A DNA stretch of 64,000 nt from Sphingomonas trueperi (GTDB lineage: Bacteria; Pseudomonadota; Alphaproteobacteria; Sphingomonadales; Sphingomonadaceae): contig NZ_JAATJB010000003.1 in NCBI RefSeq assembly GCF_011927635.1, positions 186,001-250,000 of the forward strand, read 5' to 3'. The first letter of the stretch is position 1. Every line of letters begins with the position of its first letter. The position numbers and the translations under genes are program-made. Below the pieces are notes generated by a model. It saw only the letters and a list, made by a program, of their open reading frames with translations, did no database searches and was not told where the DNA came from. Below, piece by piece: positions 62,266 to 64,000 of this stretch.

Positions 62266-64000
62266 TCAGCCCCGCAGCCGCTCGATCGCCTGGGCGAGCG
62301 CGACATAGAGCTTGCCCGCATCGGACGAGAGCAGGGTCACCGCCAGCGGATTGCCGTCACGCAGGCTCAGCACCTGGCGGAGCATCGTCTCGAAATCATG
62401 GACATAGCGATGGACGTTCTCGCGGAACGTCTCGTCATGCTCGTACAGCCGGTGGATCTCGCGCGCCTCGTGCGGGGCGAGCAGGCGCACCGCGCGGCGG
62501 GTGAACACGCCGCGATCGCCCTTGAGATAAGCACCCCAGGCACTGTCGGTGACCTCGGCGGAGAAGGTCTTGGCGATGTCGATCGAGGTCGAGTGCAGCG
62601 CGTCGATCAGTAGCGCCATGCGGTGGGCGAAGCCGTCGCTGTCGGCGCGTTCCTGCGCGTCCTGCGCCTCGGCGATGCGCGTCTCGGCACGCTGGTTGGC
62701 TTCCTCCAGCACGGTCATCTGCGCGCGGAGATGCTCGGCGGCGCGCGCAGCGGCACCGATTGCGGCGTCGGCAGCCTTGGTCAGCGTGTCGACCTGGCGG
62801 CGGACCGACAGCTCGACGGCATGTTCGATCACCTGATCGGTGGCCTCCTGCAGCACGCGATTGACCGCTGGCACGATGCCGTCGATCGCCTCGCGGGCAT
62901 GGTCGGCGGCCTTGTTGGCGCTGTCGCGGACGCGCAGCAGCGTTTCGATCAGCTCGGGCGCGGCGTCGCTGGTGAAGCTCTTCGCGTGGAGGATCGCGCC
63001 GTCGACCGCGCGGCTGAGCGTTTCGGCCTGGTCGGCGGCGGTCGCCAGTGTCTCGGCGAGCGCGGCGCGGCCGCGTTCGAGCGCGGTCTGCTGGTGGGTG
63101 ACCGAGGCGGCGATTCCCGCCACCGCGTCGTGGGTGGTCTCGGCGGCGGTGACGAGGCCGAGCAGCTCGGGCTTGGCGGCGGCGATGCGCTTGCGCGTCG
63201 CGTCGATCCGCTCGTCGAGCCGCTCGAGTGCCGCGGGCATCGTCTCGTCGAGCTCGCGGGCGGCGGCGTCGAGCGCGGTGAGCAGGCTTTCGGCGGTGGC
63301 GATCCCTTCGCGCGCGGTGCCTTCGCCGGTGCGCATCGACTGGGTCATGCCGTCCATCGACTGGTGCAGCCCGTGGATCGCGGCGGCCAGCGCCTCGGTG
63401 CGGCGGGTGCCGGCGGCGTGGAGGACTTCCAGCTCCGAGTCGAACGTCGCGGCGCCTTCGGAGAGGCGGGCAAACAGCGCGTCGCCGCGCCGCTGCTCCT
63501 CGCTGAGCCGCGACGAGATGCGGATGATCGCATCCTCGATCAGCGCCATGCGCTGCGCCATCGCGGCACTGCTGTCCTCGGTGGCGCGTTCGAGCGCGGC
63601 CTGGTTTGCGCCGAGCATCGCCAGCATCGCGTCGCCCTGCGCGGCGATGCCCTGGCGCGACTGGTCGATCGCGGCGGCGGCGCGATCGAGCACCGCATCG
63701 ACCTGCGCCGACATCTGGTCGGTCACCTGTTCGAGCCGGCTGCTCGCCGCCTCGCTGGTCGCTTCCATGCGGGAGATATGCGCGGCGAGCCGCTCGGCGG
63801 CGCCCCCGGCGATGCGATCGGCCTCGCGACCGCGCTCGGCGAGCACGGTCAGCTGGATGTCGAGCGCGGCGGCGGTCTGGCCGGCCTGGAGCCCGGCCTG
63901 GTCGACCCGATCGGCGAGCCCGCGCATTTCCTCGTGCGCCCTGGGCAGCGAGGCGAGGATCACGGAGACGCTGTGCTCGGCGGCGCTGGTCATCGCGCTC
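62266..64000 (-). CDS. Long coiled-coil protein of unknown function, N-terminus outside window
   Basis: At least 575 residues; the frame stays open to the right edge, so the true start may lie beyond it, with an ATG at 63993 as a possible but unsupported start. Residues up to about 450 are heptad-like, Ala-, Glu- and Arg-rich helices (RLAAHISRMEATSEAASSRL, then many similar), suggesting a long coiled coil. The last ~120 residues form a distinct domain: FAHRMALLIDALHSTSIDIAK, EVTDSAWGAYLKGDRGVFTRR, LLAPHEAREIHRLYEHDETF and VHRYVHDFETMLRQVL. I do not know this domain's function. It may be a structural or chromosome/envelope-associated protein. Confidence 0.8.
   Translation of the reverse strand, partial: SAMTSAAEHSVSVILASLPRAHEEMRGLADRVDQAGLQAGQTAAALDIQLTVLAERGREADRIAGGAAERLAAHISRMEATSEAASSRLEQVTDQMSAQVDAVLDRAAAAIDQSRQGIAAQGDAMLAMLGANQAALERATEDSSAAMAQRMALIEDAIIRISSRLSEEQRRGDALFARLSEGAATFDSELEVLHAAGTRRTEALAAAIHGLHQSMDGMTQSMRTGEGTAREGIATAESLLTALDAAARELDETMPAALERLDERIDATRKRIAAAKPELLGLVTAAETTHDAVAGIAASVTHQQTALERGRAALAETLATAADQAETLSRAVDGAILHAKSFTSDAAPELIETLLRVRDSANKAADHAREAIDGIVPAVNRVLQEATDQVIEHAVELSVRRQVDTLTKAADAAIGAAARAAEHLRAQMTVLEEANQRAETRIAEAQDAQERADSDGFAHRMALLIDALHSTSIDIAKTFSAEVTDSAWGAYLKGDRGVFTRRAVRLLAPHEAREIHRLYEHDETFRENVHRYVHDFETMLRQVLSLRDGNPLAVTLLSSDAGKLYVALAQAIERLRG

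Overview
The window is high-GC alphaproteobacterial chromosome, most probably from a Sphingomonas-like member of the Sphingomonadales. The evidence is the gene content and order: a TamA/TamB pair, a complex I operon followed directly by birA, coaX and rnj, a TonB-receptor/SapC/cupin sugar-uptake type locus, and tyrosine and leucine catabolism genes. I see no rRNA, tRNA, CRISPR array, prophage or classical insertion sequence. Short hairpin repeats of at least three families sit between genes.

Layout. Positions 1-6258 hold the end of tamA, tamB and a flavin monooxygenase. Positions 6255-17877 (minus strand) hold a catabolic block: 4-hydroxyphenylpyruvate dioxygenase and homogentisate dioxygenase (tyrosine), a Rieske protein, isovaleryl-CoA dehydrogenase, both methylcrotonyl-CoA carboxylase subunits, a MaoC-type hydratase and an amine oxidase (leucine and amine breakdown). 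A small endonuclease gene bracketed by inverted repeats interrupts this block. Positions 17929-25117 (minus) hold two oxidoreductases, an MprF lysyl-phosphatidylglycerol synthase, a VirJ/AcvB-type hydrolase that may reverse its action, and a potassium channel. Positions 25234-28527 (plus) carry an L,D-transpeptidase, an M23 peptidase, elongation factor P and an inositol monophosphatase. Positions 28656-32533 hold a soluble five-PAS chemoreceptor and a triple-CheW protein.

Positions 32663-47413 are a complete 14-subunit complex I operon (nuoA-N) with tightly overlapping genes and an extra 55-residue membrane protein between nuoE and nuoF. It runs on into birA, coaX, rnj and a DUF1467 gene.

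Positions 51272-62127 form what looks like one regulated nutrient-acquisition locus. It contains a PhoD-type phosphatase, a secreted beta-helix (GH55-like) protein, an MFS transporter, a large TonB receptor, SapC, a JmjC-like cupin protein and a LacI-family regulator. An identical, perfect 16-bp palindrome of LacI type lies before the phosphatase and before the receptor. Two shared promoter words also tie in the MFS gene. This is the strongest candidate for a coherent system not obvious from single-gene annotation. The window ends inside a long coiled-coil protein of unknown function.
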